From Acidobacteriota bacterium (GTDB lineage: Bacteria; Acidobacteriota; Vicinamibacteria; Vicinamibacterales; UBA2999): DNA of 64,000 nt. Positions 1 to 8,933 of this stretch are shown piece by piece; position 1 is the first letter of the stretch; every line of letters starts with the position of its first letter. The notes beneath the pieces are model-generated. The model was not told where the DNA came from, ran no database searches, and saw only the letters and a program-made list of their open reading frames with translations. The translations under genes were made by a program, and so were the position numbers. The stretch is from contig VFZN01000001.1 of assembly GCA_016871195.1 (NCBI GenBank), positions 186,001 to 250,000 on the forward strand, read 5' to 3'.

Positions 1-216
1 TTCTTCAGCCGCTCGCGTCAGACGCTCTGGACCAAGGGCGAAACGTCGGGCAACCGCCTCGCCGTCCGCCAGATCCTCACCGACTGCGACGATGACACGG
101 TGCTGGTGCGGGTGGAGCGGGAAGGCGACGGACTGGTGTGCCACACCGGCACCCGCTCGTGCTTCACCACCGAATGGCCGTGCACCACTGCCTCAAGGAC
201 GGGAGCCGCATCGTGA
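1..216 (+). CDS. hisI: Phosphoribosyl-AMP cyclohydrolase, C-terminal part
   Basis: HisI opens the ring of phosphoribosyl-AMP in histidine biosynthesis, a zinc-dependent cytosolic step. The reading frame is open from base 1, so the N-terminus lies outside the window and about 71 residues remain. They contain the family's C-terminal signature: [18 protein letters not shown], then a Cys in LTDCDDD and the Cys-His pair of [10 protein letters not shown], which supply metal ligands in known HisI. The TGA at 214-216 overlaps the GTG of hisG by four bases (GTGA), so the two are translationally coupled. No HisE domain follows, so this is a stand-alone HisI C-terminus. Confidence 0.93.
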   Translation, partial: FFSRSRQTLWTKGETSGNRLAVRQILTDCDDDTVLVRVEREGDGLVCHTGTRSCFTTEWPCTTASRTGAAS

Positions 217-1100
217 CGCTCAAACTGGGCATTCCCAAAGGGTCGCTCGAACAGTCAACCGTCGATCTCTTCCGCCGCGCGGGCTATCAGCTCATCGTCA
301 GTTCGCGGTCATATTTCCCGACGATTGATGATCCGGAAATTTCGTGCATGCTCATCCGCGCCCAGGAAATGGCGCGCTACGTCGCCGACGGCGTGCTCGA
401 TGCGGGTCTCACCGGCCTCGACTGGGTGCGCGAGCACGAACTCGGCCACCCCGAACAGCCGCCCCTGACGCCCATCGCCGATCTCGTGTACGCCAAGCAG
501 AGCTTCGGCACCGTGCGCTGGGTGCTCGCCGCACCCGATGATTCGCCGTTCCGCGAGGCGCGCGATTTCGAGGGGTGCCGCATCGCCACCGAACTGGTGC
601 GCGTCACGCGCGACTACTTCACGCGCCAGGGCGTGTCGGTCGATGTGGAATTCTCGTGGGGCGCCACCGAAGTCAAGCCTCCCGTCCTCGCCGATGGCAT
701 CGTCGAGGCGACGGAAACCGGATCAACGCTGCGGGCCAACCGCCTCCGCATTCTCGACACCGTGCTCGAGTCGCGCACGCAGCTGGTCGCCAATGCCGCC
801 GCGCTGGCTGATCCCCGCAAGCGCGAGAAGATTGAGAACCTCGCCCTGCTGCTCAATGCCGCCATCCACGCGCAGGGCCGCGTGGGTCTCATGCTGAACG
901 TGCCGAGTCAGCAGCTGCCGCAGATTCTGTCGCTGCTGCCCGCGCTGCAGCAGCCCACCGTCAGCGCGCTCAGTGACCCGGCATGGGTGGCCGTCAATAC
1001 GATTCTGGAAGAGAAGACCGTGCGCGATCTCATTCCCCGCCTCAAGGCCGCAGGCGGCCAGGGCATTGTCGAATACCCGCTCAACAAGATCGTCGTCTAG
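213..1100 (+). CDS. hisG: ATP phosphoribosyltransferase, long (HisG-L) form
   Basis: HisG catalyses the first committed step of histidine synthesis, joining ATP and PRPP, and is the usual target of histidine feedback. The GTG at 213 begins [11 protein letters not shown], the conserved HisG N-terminus; an upstream ATG at 138 is in frame but would overlap hisI by 79 bases and adds no conserved residues. At 295 residues it is the long form. The last ~80 residues ([13 protein letters not shown] onward) match the ACT-like regulatory domain of HisG-L, so no HisZ partner should be needed. Second gene of the his operon, two bases before hisD. Confidence 0.95.
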   Translation: MTLKLGIPKGSLEQSTVDLFRRAGYQLIVSSRSYFPTIDDPEISCMLIRAQEMARYVADGVLDAGLTGLDWVREHELGHPEQPPLTPIADLVYAKQSFGTVRWVLAAPDDSPFREARDFEGCRIATELVRVTRDYFTRQGVSVDVEFSWGATEVKPPVLADGIVEATETGSTLRANRLRILDTVLESRTQLVANAAALADPRKREKIENLALLLNAAIHAQGRVGLMLNVPSQQLPQILSLLPALQQPTVSALSDPAWVAVNTILEEKTVRDLIPRLKAAGGQGIVEYPLNKIVV

Positions 1101-1102
1101 CC

Positions 1103-2356
1103 ATGCTGCGCATCATTGATTCCCGTGACACCGGTGCCGTCGACGCCCTGCTGCGCGCGACGCGCCATCGCGATCGCCGTACCGACGTCCGCGTGCGGCA
1201 GATTGTCGAGGCCGTGCGTCGCGGTGGCGATGCCGCCCTGCGACGCTACGCCAGGCAGCTTGATGACCTACAGGGCCCGATCGAAGTGCCACGCACCCGG
1301 TGGATCGCCGAGGCCTCGCGCGTCAGCCCCGGTTTGCGGCGTGCCATCGCCACGGCCGCCGAACACCTCCGTACCGTGGCGCGCGCGCAGGTGCCCCGGC
1401 CCGTGCGCGTCAGCCCCGCACGCGGACTGTCGGTCGAGCAGCGCGTGCTGCCTCTGGCCCGCGTGGGATGCTACGTGCCCGCGGGACGCTATCCGCTGCC
1501 CTCGTCGCTGCTCATGACTGTGGTCCCTGCACGCATGGCTGGCGTTGGCGAGATCTGCGTGGCGTGTCCGCGACCCGATGCCACGGTGTATGCCGCCGCA
1601 CTCGAGGCCGGAGTTGACCGGCTGTTCCAGGTCGGGGGCGCACACGCCGTCGCCGCTCTGGCCTTTGGTACCGACTCGATTCCCCGGGTCGACAAGATCG
1701 TCGGTCCCGGCAACCGATGGGTCTCCGCCGCCAAGGCGCTCGTGGCCAGCGAGTGCGGCATCGACTTCTATGCCGGTCCTTCGGAAATCATCACTGTCGT
1801 GCGCGAGACGCCTGCCGCGTGGGTGGCCGCAGATCTCATCGCACAGGCCGAGCACGACCCCGATGCGCGCGCCATCGCCATCACCACTCGACGCCGGCTG
1901 GCCACACAAATCGCCCGGGAAGTGACCCGTCAGCTGCCACCGCGCGGCATTGCCCGTGTCGCCCTGCAGCAGCACGGCGGTGTCATCGTCTGTCGTTCCA
2001 TGCGCGAGGCCATGGTGCTCGTGAATGCGGCCGCCGCCGAACATCTGGTGGTCGAAGACGAGGCGACGGCTGCGCAGGTCACATCTGCCGGGGCTATCTT
2101 CGTCGGGCCCTGGACCGCACAAGTCGCGGGCGACTATGCCCTCGGCTCGAATCACGTGCTGCCCACGTCGGGTGCGGCGCGCTTCCGCGGGGGCCTGTCG
2201 GCCGCAGACTTTGTGCGCCTCGTGACGGTGCAGCGGGCGAGCCGTGCGGCACTGAAGCGGCTGGCACCGACGGTGACGACCCTCGCTTGGGCAGAAGGGT
2301 TGGAAGGGCACGCCCGCAGCATCGACGCGCGCGTGCCGCAACGGAGGCGCGCATGA
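1103..2356 (+). CDS. hisD: Histidinol dehydrogenase
   Basis: HisD oxidises L-histidinol to L-histidine in two NAD-dependent steps and binds zinc. I placed the start at ATG 1103, two bases after the hisG stop, giving 417 residues, a normal HisD length. The zinc and catalytic signatures are all present: AQAEHDPDA, AEHLVVEDEA, and GSNHVLPTSGAARF near the end. The motif DKIVGPGNRWV, typical of the nucleotide-binding region, is also seen. The TGA overlaps the ATG of hisC in an ATGA junction. A 372-residue open frame on the opposite strand is only a shadow of this gene. Confidence 0.97.
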   Translation: MLRIIDSRDTGAVDALLRATRHRDRRTDVRVRQIVEAVRRGGDAALRRYARQLDDLQGPIEVPRTRWIAEASRVSPGLRRAIATAAEHLRTVARAQVPRPVRVSPARGLSVEQRVLPLARVGCYVPAGRYPLPSSLLMTVVPARMAGVGEICVACPRPDATVYAAALEAGVDRLFQVGGAHAVAALAFGTDSIPRVDKIVGPGNRWVSAAKALVASECGIDFYAGPSEIITVVRETPAAWVAADLIAQAEHDPDARAIAITTRRRLATQIAREVTRQLPPRGIARVALQQHGGVIVCRSMREAMVLVNAAAAEHLVVEDEATAAQVTSAGAIFVGPWTAQVAGDYALGSNHVLPTSGAARFRGGLSAADFVRLVTVQRASRAALKRLAPTVTTLAWAEGLEGHARSIDARVPQRRRA

Positions 2357-3423
2357 TGCCTCAACCCACCACACCCGAGTCGGCACTGCGCCTTGATCTC
2401 AACGAACACACCGGCGGCTGCGCGCCCGAAGTAGCGGCAGCCCTGCAGGCCCTGACGGCCACGCAGCTGGCCTGCTATCCAGACACGGCCGCGCTGACCC
2501 GGGCCGTCGCCGCGCGCTTCAGCGTGCAGCCGGATGAGGTCCTGCTGACCAACGGGCTCGATGAGGGCATCCTCATGGCGGCTGTCGCATGCCTTGGCCT
2601 GCGGCCACACGCAGCCCTGCGCCAGTCTGCCGAACTTGGGTCGCCCGATGCACGACGCGAAATGATTGTCGTGACACCGGTCTTCGATCCCTACCTGCAG
2701 GCTGCCGCCGCGATGCAGGCCGACGCGGTCATCGTGCCCGCGGGCCCCGACTTCCAGTTTCCACGGCAGGCGGTGCTCGACGCGATTACGCCACAGACGC
2801 GCCTCATCATCCTCAACACGCCGCACAATCCGACCGGCTCCGAGATACCGATCCGAGCCATTGCCGAGGTCTGTGCCGCTGCACCGCATGCGCTGGTGCT
2901 TGTCGACGAGGCCTATCAGGACTTTGGCCAGACCTCGTGCATCAGCGCCCTGCCCTCATGGCCCAACGCCATTGTCGGACGGACGTTTTCAAAGGCCTAT
3001 GGCCTCGCAGGCCTGCGCATCGGCGCACTGATCGGAGCGCCTGCACTGCTGGCACCGATGAAGCGGGCCACGCCCGTGTTCACACTCAGCACGCCGGCCG
3101 TCACGGCCCTCGAGACGGCACTGCAGCACGACGGCTATCGTCTCGCCTACGTGGACCAGGTGCGCCAGTCACGTCAGCGCACCTACGACGTGTGTGCGCG
3201 GCTCGGGCTTCGCTGCTGGCCGAGTGCGGGCAACTTTGTGCTGATCGACGGCGGCGAACGATATCGCGCCCTGATCGACGGCCTGCGGGCGCGCGGCATC
3301 CGCGTACGCGACCGCTCGACCGACCCCTCGTGCCCCCGCTGCTTCCGGCTCACGACCGGTGTGCTGGCGCACACCAATCGCGCCCTCGCGGCGCTCGAGG
3401 ACCTATGCGCAGCGCCACAGTAG
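2353..3423 (+). CDS. hisC: Histidinol-phosphate aminotransferase
   Basis: HisC is a fold-type I PLP enzyme that transaminates imidazole acetol phosphate with glutamate. The ATG at 2353 overlaps the hisD stop by four bases and gives 356 residues. Diagnostic segments are the N-terminal LDLNEHTGG, the substrate loop NTPHNPTGS, the aspartate in LVDEAYQDF, and the PLP-binding lysine in [14 protein letters not shown]. The frame is open much further upstream, but that part is antisense or alternative-frame hisD. The 3' end overlaps hisB by 19 bases. Position inside the his operon makes histidinol phosphate the most likely substrate rather than aromatic amino acids. Confidence 0.95.
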   Translation: MMPQPTTPESALRLDLNEHTGGCAPEVAAALQALTATQLACYPDTAALTRAVAARFSVQPDEVLLTNGLDEGILMAAVACLGLRPHAALRQSAELGSPDARREMIVVTPVFDPYLQAAAAMQADAVIVPAGPDFQFPRQAVLDAITPQTRLIILNTPHNPTGSEIPIRAIAEVCAAAPHALVLVDEAYQDFGQTSCISALPSWPNAIVGRTFSKAYGLAGLRIGALIGAPALLAPMKRATPVFTLSTPAVTALETALQHDGYRLAYVDQVRQSRQRTYDVCARLGLRCWPSAGNFVLIDGGERYRALIDGLRARGIRVRDRSTDPSCPRCFRLTTGVLAHTNRALAALEDLCAAPQ

Positions 3424-3992
3424 ACCGAAACACCCGGGAAACCCGCATCCGGCTCGAGCTGTCGCTCGACGGCACGGGGCAGTTCCGCAACCACACCGGC
3501 ATCCACTTTCTCGACCACATGCTCGACCTGGTGGCACGCCACGGCGGCTTCGATCTGGTCGTCGACGCACAGGGTGACCTCGATGTCGATCAGCACCACA
3601 CCGTCGAAGACGTGGGCATCGTGCTGGGCGAAGCGATCTCGCAGGCCCTCGGCGACCGCCGCGGCATTTACCGCGCCGGGTCGTTCATCATGGCCATGGA
3701 CGAGACACTCGCCCTGGCCGCCATCGACCTCGGCGGCCGCCCGCACACTGTGGTGAGCACCCTCGTGCGCACGCGACTGGTGGGCGATCTGCAGGCCGAA
3801 CTTGTGCACGATTTCTTCGAAGGTTTTGCGATGGGCGCACGCGCCAATGTACACATCAAGGTGCTGTACGGCCGCTCGTCGCACCACAAGATCGAGGCCT
3901 GCTTCAAGGCCTTTGCTCGCGCGCTGCGGACGGCCTGCGCCGTCGACGCACGACTGGCGACGATGCTGCCGAGTACGAAGGAACTGTTGTGA
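3405..3992 (+). CDS. hisB: Imidazoleglycerol-phosphate dehydratase
   Basis: HisB removes water from imidazoleglycerol phosphate, using two manganese ions. The protein is 195 residues, the monofunctional dehydratase without the phosphatase domain seen in enterobacterial HisB. Metal-binding motifs are easy to see: GIHFLDHML (residues ~32-40), [10 protein letters not shown] (~62-71) and the C-terminal [17 protein letters not shown]. The ATG at 3405 lies inside the end of hisC, and the TGA overlaps the GTG of hisH. A separate histidinol-phosphate phosphatase must exist elsewhere, because none is seen in this operon. Confidence 0.96.
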   Translation: MRSATVDRNTRETRIRLELSLDGTGQFRNHTGIHFLDHMLDLVARHGGFDLVVDAQGDLDVDQHHTVEDVGIVLGEAISQALGDRRGIYRAGSFIMAMDETLALAAIDLGGRPHTVVSTLVRTRLVGDLQAELVHDFFEGFAMGARANVHIKVLYGRSSHHKIEACFKAFARALRTACAVDARLATMLPSTKELL

Positions 3993-4603
3993 TTGCGCTG
4001 GTTGACTATGGAGCGGGCAACCTAACGTCGGTGCGGAAGGCCCTGATCGCCGTGGGGGCCTCACCGGTCACGCCCGAGCGTCCAGACGACCTCGAGGCGG
4101 CCATCGGGATCATCGTCCCCGGGGTGGGTCACTTCGGGGCGACGCGCAGTCTCGATGCCGCGTGGCGTGACGCCGTGCGGGCAGCCATCGCGCGCGGTGC
4201 GGCGGTGCTGGGCATCTGCGTGGGTCTGCAGTGGATGTTCGAGGGCTCGACGGAAAGCGCCGAGACGCCGGGGCTGGGTCTGTTTCCGGGCCAGTGCCGG
4301 CATCTGTCGACGTGCGAGGGTGCCGCGGCGGCGTCTGCGCTGAAGGTGCCGCATGTGGGGTGGAACTCGCTCGACGTGCGTCGTCCTTCGGCGCTGCTCG
4401 AGGGTATCGAAACGGGTGACCAGGTCTATTTCACGCACTCGTATGCCGCACCGCTGACTGCCGACACGGTGGCCAGTACGACCTATGGCTGGCCGTTCTC
4501 GGCGGTGGTGGCGTGCGACCGGGTGGCGGCCATGCAGTTTCATCCCGAGAAGTCTGGTGAAGTGGGCCTGCGCCTGCTGAGGAACTGGTACCGTGCTGTC
4601 TAA
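3989..4603 (+). CDS. hisH: Imidazole glycerol phosphate synthase, glutamine amidotransferase subunit
   Basis: HisH hydrolyses glutamine and feeds ammonia to HisF for ring closure. The 204-residue protein starts with GTG at 3989 (GTGA overlap with hisB). It has the class I amidotransferase triad: the nucleophile Cys77 in GICVGLQ, the His in MQFHPEKSG, and the Glu two residues later. The oxyanion-loop region PGVGHFG is intact. It overlaps hisF by 11 bases, fitting the obligatory HisH-HisF complex. Confidence 0.96.
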   Translation: MIALVDYGAGNLTSVRKALIAVGASPVTPERPDDLEAAIGIIVPGVGHFGATRSLDAAWRDAVRAAIARGAAVLGICVGLQWMFEGSTESAETPGLGLFPGQCRHLSTCEGAAAASALKVPHVGWNSLDVRRPSALLEGIETGDQVYFTHSYAAPLTADTVASTTYGWPFSAVVACDRVAAMQFHPEKSGEVGLRLLRNWYRAV

Positions 4604-5360
4604 GCGCATCATCGCCTGCCTCGACGTCCGTGATGGCCGTGTCGTCAAGGGCGTCAGCTTCGAAGGCCTCCGCGATGCCGGCGACCCGGCGGCGCTGGCG
4701 CGACGCTACAACATCGAGGGCATTGACGAGGTCGTCATTCTCGACGTCACGGCCACCATCGAGGCACGGCAGGCTCGCCTCCACACGGTGCGCGCTGTGG
4801 CGGCTGAACTGTTTATTCCCCTCTGTGTGGGTGGCGGCATCCGCACCGACGAAGATGCGGCCGCGATCATCGAGGCCGGGGCCGACAAGGTCAGCCTCAA
4901 CAGCGCCGCGCTGGCGACGCCGTCGCTCATCACCACGCTGGCCTCGCGGTATGGAAGCCAGGCCGTGGTTGTCGCGATCGACGCCAGGCGGCAGGACGGA
5001 CGCTTTGCCGTCTATGCGCGCAGCGGACAGGCCCGCACGCAGCGCGATGCCGTCGAATGGGCGCGCGAGGCCGAGTCCCGTGGCGCAGGTGAAATCCTGC
5101 TCACCTCAATCGATCGCGATGGCACCGGACAGGGATTCGACCTTGAGATGACAGCCTGCATGTCTGAGGCCTGCGGTATTCCGATCATCGCATCAGGCGG
5201 TGCGGGTACTCTCGAGCACTTCGTCGACGTCTTCACGACAGGGCGCGCCGATGCGGCGCTGGCGGCGTCGATGTTCCACTTTCAGTCGCACCGCGTGGCC
5301 GACCTCAAGGCACTGCTGGCGGCCCGCGATATTCCTGTCCGTCGTACACGCACATGCTGA
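4593..5360 (+). CDS. hisF: Imidazole glycerol phosphate synthase, cyclase subunit
   Basis: HisF is the (beta/alpha)8 barrel that makes imidazole glycerol phosphate and AICAR from PRFAR and ammonia. The GTG at 4593 gives 255 residues beginning with the family signature [19 protein letters not shown], where Asp11 is catalytic. The second catalytic Asp is in VVVAIDARR. Phosphate-binding segments CVGGGIR and ASGGAG are present in the two barrel halves. The 3' end overlaps hisA by seven bases. Confidence 0.97.
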   Translation: MLSKRIIACLDVRDGRVVKGVSFEGLRDAGDPAALARRYNIEGIDEVVILDVTATIEARQARLHTVRAVAAELFIPLCVGGGIRTDEDAAAIIEAGADKVSLNSAALATPSLITTLASRYGSQAVVVAIDARRQDGRFAVYARSGQARTQRDAVEWAREAESRGAGEILLTSIDRDGTGQGFDLEMTACMSEACGIPIIASGGAGTLEHFVDVFTTGRADAALAASMFHFQSHRVADLKALLAARDIPVRRTRTC

Positions 5361-6052
5361 TTCCTTCCATCGACCTCCAGCAGGGCCGCATCGTCCAGTT
5401 GATTCAGGGCGAGTGCCTGGCCATCGCCACTGACGACATCGACCTGTGGATTCGCCGGTTCTCGGCGTTCCCGGTGGTGCAGCTCATCGACCTCGATGCA
5501 GCCATGGGACGCGGCGACAACGACGCGCTCGTGCGTCGCATTGCCGCGGCGCTGCCGTGCCGCGTGGGCGGAGGTGTGCGATCCATCGACCGGGCGCAGG
5601 CGCTCATTGATGCCGGAGCACAGGCCGTCATTGTCGGCTCGCGGCTGTTCCGTGCCAGTGATCGGGGTCCGGTCGACACCTCCTTCGCAGAGGCGCTGGC
5701 CTCGGCGGTTGGTGAGAGTCGCTGGCAGGCAGCCGTCGACGCGAAGGGCGGCCAGGTCGTGGTGCAGGGATGGACGTCGGCCGTGCCGCTCACGCCTGCC
5801 GAGGCGGTGCGCATCCTCGAGCCGTGGTGCGGTGGCTTTCTGTATACGAACGTCGACCGTGAAGGCCTGATGCAGGGCACCGACATGGCTGCCATCGCCG
5901 CGGTGCAGGCGGCCACGCACAGACGGGTGACTGCCGCCGGCGGCATCACCACGCACGAAGAGATCGCCGCACTCGACGCCCTCGGCATCGACGCCGTCGT
6001 CGGGATGGCGATCTACACGGGCCGGCTCGAACTGGACTCGGGTACAACGTGA
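5354..6052 (+). CDS. hisA: Phosphoribosylformimino-AICAR ribotide isomerase (HisA-like)
   Basis: HisA performs the Amadori isomerisation just before HisHF. The 232-residue barrel begins [15 protein letters not shown], with the catalytic Asp at position 7. The second half carries [13 protein letters not shown] and the phosphate-binding [11 protein letters not shown], both normal for HisA. The gene is last in the visible operon, after hisF. In many bacteria hisA lies between hisH and hisF, so the order H-F-A is less common. No clear terminator follows; the next 98 bases show no hairpin with a T-run. Confidence 0.92.
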   Translation: MLIPSIDLQQGRIVQLIQGECLAIATDDIDLWIRRFSAFPVVQLIDLDAAMGRGDNDALVRRIAAALPCRVGGGVRSIDRAQALIDAGAQAVIVGSRLFRASDRGPVDTSFAEALASAVGESRWQAAVDAKGGQVVVQGWTSAVPLTPAEAVRILEPWCGGFLYTNVDREGLMQGTDMAAIAAVQAATHRRVTAAGGITTHEEIAALDALGIDAVVGMAIYTGRLELDSGTT

Positions 6053-6150
6053 CGGCAAGAGTGCGCGGGGGGAGGCGTGCGGGATGCCACGGTGACTGCT
6101 GGTGAATGGCCGCGACGCCCGGGCCGGGTGCCTCGCCCTATACGGGGCGC

Positions 6151-6369
6151 ATGACCTCACCCACGGCCCGCGACGAGGCGCCGCTGGCGCGAGCGGTAGC
6201 CCTGGCACCTCGCGCCATCAGCGATCATCCCGAGTGCTTCTGGACGCGCGCCCCACGAGCGCCGCTCGACTCGCGCGAGGACATCGTGCTGGTGATCCGT
6301 CGGTTGCGCCAGCGCGGGTCATCGCACACGTGGGCATGTGCGCGGGTGGTTGAGCCGCCCGTCGGCTGA
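6151..6369 (+). CDS. Small protein of unknown function, 72 residues
   Basis: I do not recognise this ORF. It starts at ATG 6151. The hexamer TATACG ends six bases before the ATG, the same spacing seen ahead of several solid genes in this window, which is the main reason to believe it. The product has a polar N-terminal half and a basic segment ending in IVLVIRRLRQRGSSHTWACARVV, with no signal peptide or membrane span. It lies alone between hisA and the FKBP gene. The rest of the hisA-FKBP gap (6053-6150 and 6370-6418) shows nothing I can name. A longer form from 6106 is possible but lacks a start signal. Confidence 0.45.
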   Translation: MTSPTARDEAPLARAVALAPRAISDHPECFWTRAPRAPLDSREDIVLVIRRLRQRGSSHTWACARVVEPPVG

Positions 6370-6418
6370 CCCCGGGGCCGTCCCCCGCGCGCCTCGCAAA
6401 AGGTAGTACGCTCCCCCG

Positions 6419-7231
6419 ATGCGCATCCTGCCCGCACTCGTTCTGCTGCCGACGCTGGCCTTCGCCCAGACCTCCGCCCCCAAGCCGGCCCCGGCCCCGC
6501 GTGTGCCGCAGGCAACGACCCCCGCCACAGCACCCGCGCCGAAGGCCCCGGCCGCCGCAAAGCCTGCAGCCCCCAAGGCCGCTGGCGCGGCATCTGTCCC
6601 GAAGGCCCAACCGGTGGCCGAGATGACTGACGACCAGAAGACGATTTATGCGCTCGGCCTGCTCGTGCAGCGCTCGCTGAAGACATTCGACTTTGATGCC
6701 GCCGAACTCGAGGTGCTGAAGCGCGCCATCACCGAGGCCGCCGCAGGCACGCCGGCCCTGTCCATCGACGAGTGGGGGCCGCGGGTGCAGCACTTCGCGC
6801 AGGCCCGAGGGCAGCGCGTGGCCGAAAAAGAGAAGGTCGCCTCGGCCGCCTACCTCACCACTGCTGCCGCAGCCACCGGCGCGGTGCGCACCGAGTCGGG
6901 CCTCGTCTACACCGAGCTCGTTGCCGGCACCGGGCAGGCCCCGGCGGCGACCGACGTCGTCCGCGTGCACTATCGCGGCACGCTGCGCGACGGCACCGAG
7001 TTCGACAGTTCGTATGCGCGCAACGAGCCCACCGAGTTTCCTCTCAACCGCGTCATTCCCTGCTGGACGCAGGGCGTGCAGCGCATGAAGGTGGGCGGCA
7101 AGGCCCGCCTCGTCTGCCCGGCCGATCTGGCCTACGGCGAGAACGGCAATCAGGACATCCCCGGCGGTGCGGCCCTTGTCTTCGAGGTGGAACTGCTGGC
7201 CGTGGTGGCGCCCCCACCGCCCGGGCGCTGA
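6419..7231 (+). CDS. Secreted FKBP-type peptidyl-prolyl cis-trans isomerase
   Basis: This is a folding catalyst for exported proteins, related to FkpA and Mip. The 270-residue product has a signal peptide (MRILPALVLLPTLAFA), an Ala/Pro/Lys-rich low-complexity linker at residues ~20-65, an alpha-helical region at ~70-130 resembling the Mip dimerisation segment, and a C-terminal FKBP domain. The FKBP core is visible in VRVHYRGTLRDGTEFDSSY, FPLNRVIPCWTQGVQRMKVG, CPADLAYGENG and IPGGAALVFEVEL. Aromatic active-site positions (Tyr, Phe, Trp) are kept. It lies convergent to vapC. Substrates cannot be told from sequence. Confidence 0.92.
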   Translation: MRILPALVLLPTLAFAQTSAPKPAPAPRVPQATTPATAPAPKAPAAAKPAAPKAAGAASVPKAQPVAEMTDDQKTIYALGLLVQRSLKTFDFDAAELEVLKRAITEAAAGTPALSIDEWGPRVQHFAQARGQRVAEKEKVASAAYLTTAAAATGAVRTESGLVYTELVAGTGQAPAATDVVRVHYRGTLRDGTEFDSSYARNEPTEFPLNRVIPCWTQGVQRMKVGGKARLVCPADLAYGENGNQDIPGGAALVFEVELLAVVAPPPPGR

Positions 7232-7277
7232 CCCGAGGCCGTCGCGCAGGGCCGTCGGGCCCCGCGCGGTCGTACGG

Positions 7278-7718
7278 TCAGGCCGCTGACGGGTCGAGGC
7301 TGCGCACCACGAAGCCCTCCCGCGTGGCGGCCATCGCCAGTCGTCGGTCGGCCGTCACGAATTCCAGGCTCGAGGGACGCATCTCGGCCGCAACGATGGC
7401 CGCGGCCAGGTGCGTCGCATCCGCGGCCCGCAGCGGATGCACGCGCACCAGCCGCACGGCACACTCGCGCACGAGGTCACTGGCCTCAATCTCGTGCCAG
7501 GCCGCGGCGAACTGGGCCAGGGCCTCCATCGCACACGCCATGTCCGTCGCGCTGAGCGTCGCCTCGCGCTCAAGCCGCGCAAGCGCCGACGCGCACTCGA
7601 CCTGCGTGCCCCACCACACCACCACGGCCGGGTCGTTTCTGGCCAGGGCGCGCGCACCCGCCGTCGTCGTCTCGTGAATCAGCAGCGGCAGCAGCGCCGA
7701 CGAATCCCAGAACCTCAC
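7278..7718 (-). CDS. vapC: PIN-domain ribonuclease toxin of the VapC family
   Basis: VapC-type PIN proteins cleave RNA, often tRNA, when free of antitoxin. The 146-residue protein starts RFWDSSALLPLLIHE, where the Asp is the first metal ligand of the PIN site. Further acidic residues are the Glu in QVECASAL and the Asp in LRAADATHLAAA, and the final Asp is in FVTADRRLAMAA. The GTG start at 7718 overlaps the stop of the upstream antitoxin gene in a GTGA junction, a typical toxin-antitoxin arrangement. The pair sits between convergent and unrelated genes, as an acquired module would. Confidence 0.88.
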   Translation of the reverse strand: MRFWDSSALLPLLIHETTTAGARALARNDPAVVVWWGTQVECASALARLEREATLSATDMACAMEALAQFAAAWHEIEASDLVRECAVRLVRVHPLRAADATHLAAAIVAAEMRPSSLEFVTADRRLAMAATREGFVVRSLDPSAA

Positions 7719-8017
7719 CGGCCGTCCTCACGCTCGTCGAGCAGGGCGGCCACGGCCGATGCCTGTGCCGACGGGCAGGGCAGCACCGCGTCCAGAAGAT
7801 GGGGGGGAAGGGCCTTCCTGCCGCGCCGAAGCACCCCGTCGCGTTCGAGACGGGCCAGGCGGGCATCGGCCTGCGGACCAGCCCCGGCGCCAACAATCGG
7901 TTCCAGGCGGGCCACAGGCCGACCCCGATCGACGATGAGAAGCGGCCGCCCCCGCTGGACGCCGTCGATGTAGGCGCTGAGCTGGTTCTTGAGCTCGGAA
8001 ATGCTGGCCTTTTTCAT
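7715..8017 (-). CDS. vapB: Phd/YefM-type antitoxin of the vapC toxin
   Basis: This 100-residue protein is the likely DNA-binding antitoxin that neutralises the PIN toxin. The N-terminus KKASISELKNQLSAYIDGV followed by RGRPVARLEP is the Phd/YefM (type II antitoxin) fold signature. The C-terminal half is the probable toxin-binding tail. There is no Shine-Dalgarno. The ATG at 8017 directly abuts a 17-base palindrome that contains a consensus -10, so the mRNA is probably leaderless and self-repressed. Confidence 0.87.
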   Translation of the reverse strand: MKKASISELKNQLSAYIDGVQRGRPLLIVDRGRPVARLEPIVGAGAGPQADARLARLERDGVLRRGRKALPPHLLDAVLPCPSAQASAVAALLDEREDGR

Positions 8018-8034
8018 ATGGCTATTATAGCCAT
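8018..8034 (-). promoter_or_regulatory. Operator palindrome overlapping the vapB -10 element
   Basis: ATGGCTATTATAGCCAT is a palindrome except for its central base. Read on the minus strand it contains TATAAT, six bases before the vapB ATG. Binding of the antitoxin dimer here would block RNA polymerase directly. No convincing -35 lies 16-18 bases further upstream. Autoregulation is inferred from the family's habit, not shown. Confidence 0.75.
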
Positions 8035-8092
8035 TTCAAGAGGGCCGCCCGCCTGCTTCCCGGACCCGCGCCCCGCCCCCCTGCCGCACCGC

Positions 8093-8824
8093 CTACGGCG
8101 CCGGCAGCTTCAGCGTCTCGCGAATCTGCGCCGCCGTCATGCCCTTCACATAGACGGCGGTGTTGCGATCAAATTCCCGCGCGCGCGCCAGGCCGCCGAC
8201 CACCACCGGGTCGAACCCGGCATCGGTCACCAGCTGCACCCCCACGCGAATCGCCTCGGCGTCGTCGGCCGCCACCGGCACGCCCAGCCGCACGCCGGCC
8301 CGATGTGCGTCGTTCCGCACCTGCACTGCACTCAACGCATTCAGCGTGCGCACCAGCCGCACGCCGGGCAGATACTCGGCCGAGGCCATGCCCGTCCCCT
8401 TCCTGATGGCCTCGTTCGCCATCGGCCCGTCGCGGTCCTCGCGTGGATTCCCCAGCTCGACCACCACCTTGCCCCGCATCGCCGCCGCATAGTCTCGCCC
8501 CACCTGGGGCAGCGCGCCGTACGGCACGGCAATGACGATGACCTCGCCGAATGCTGCGGCGGCGGCGGGAAGACCCGCGCGGGCCGTGGCCCCGGCGCGC
8601 GCCACCAGATCCTTGAGTGTGTCCGGATGCCGCGACGAGAAGAACACTTCGTGCCCCGCCCGGGCCCACAGCTCGCCGAGGCTGCCCCCCTGCTGGCCCG
8701 AACCGATGATGCCGATGCGATAGGGCTTTGCCGTCTTCGGTACCTGAGACTGACCCGCCACAGGCACGAGGCCTGCGACCAGTGCCAATGCCGCGATGAG
8801 TCCTGCAAACCGTGTGCGTGCCAT
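8093..8824 (-). CDS. Exported NADP-binding oxidoreductase, F420-dependent-reductase family
   Basis: The protein resembles NADPH:F420 oxidoreductases (Rossmann fold), which bind NADP and a deazaflavin or other partner. I chose ATG 8824 because a GGGAGG lies six bases upstream and because it begins a clean signal peptide (MARTRFAGLIAALALVAG). This gives 243 residues; an in-frame extension to 8923 adds no recognisable sequence. The dinucleotide motif IGIIGSGQQGGSLGELWARAG follows at about residues 36-56, then SSRHP, which in relatives reads the NADP phosphate. An apparently exported member of a cytosolic family is odd, since free NADP and F420 are not expected in the periplasm. Confidence 0.75.
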   Translation of the reverse strand: MARTRFAGLIAALALVAGLVPVAGQSQVPKTAKPYRIGIIGSGQQGGSLGELWARAGHEVFFSSRHPDTLKDLVARAGATARAGLPAAAAAFGEVIVIAVPYGALPQVGRDYAAAMRGKVVVELGNPREDRDGPMANEAIRKGTGMASAEYLPGVRLVRTLNALSAVQVRNDAHRAGVRLGVPVAADDAEAIRVGVQLVTDAGFDPVVVGGLARAREFDRNTAVYVKGMTAAQIRETLKLPAP

Positions 8825-8933
8825 GCCGAGCCTCCCGTTTCGTGATCTGCCTGGGTCGGTGACCGTCATCGCATCGGCCCGCGCCCCGTCCGGGGCACCG
8901 CCGCATGCAACCAGGTGACTCACCGTGCGTCCG

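Noticed and set aside
1268-2386. 372-codon minus-strand open frame
   Set aside because: Antisense shadow of hisD.
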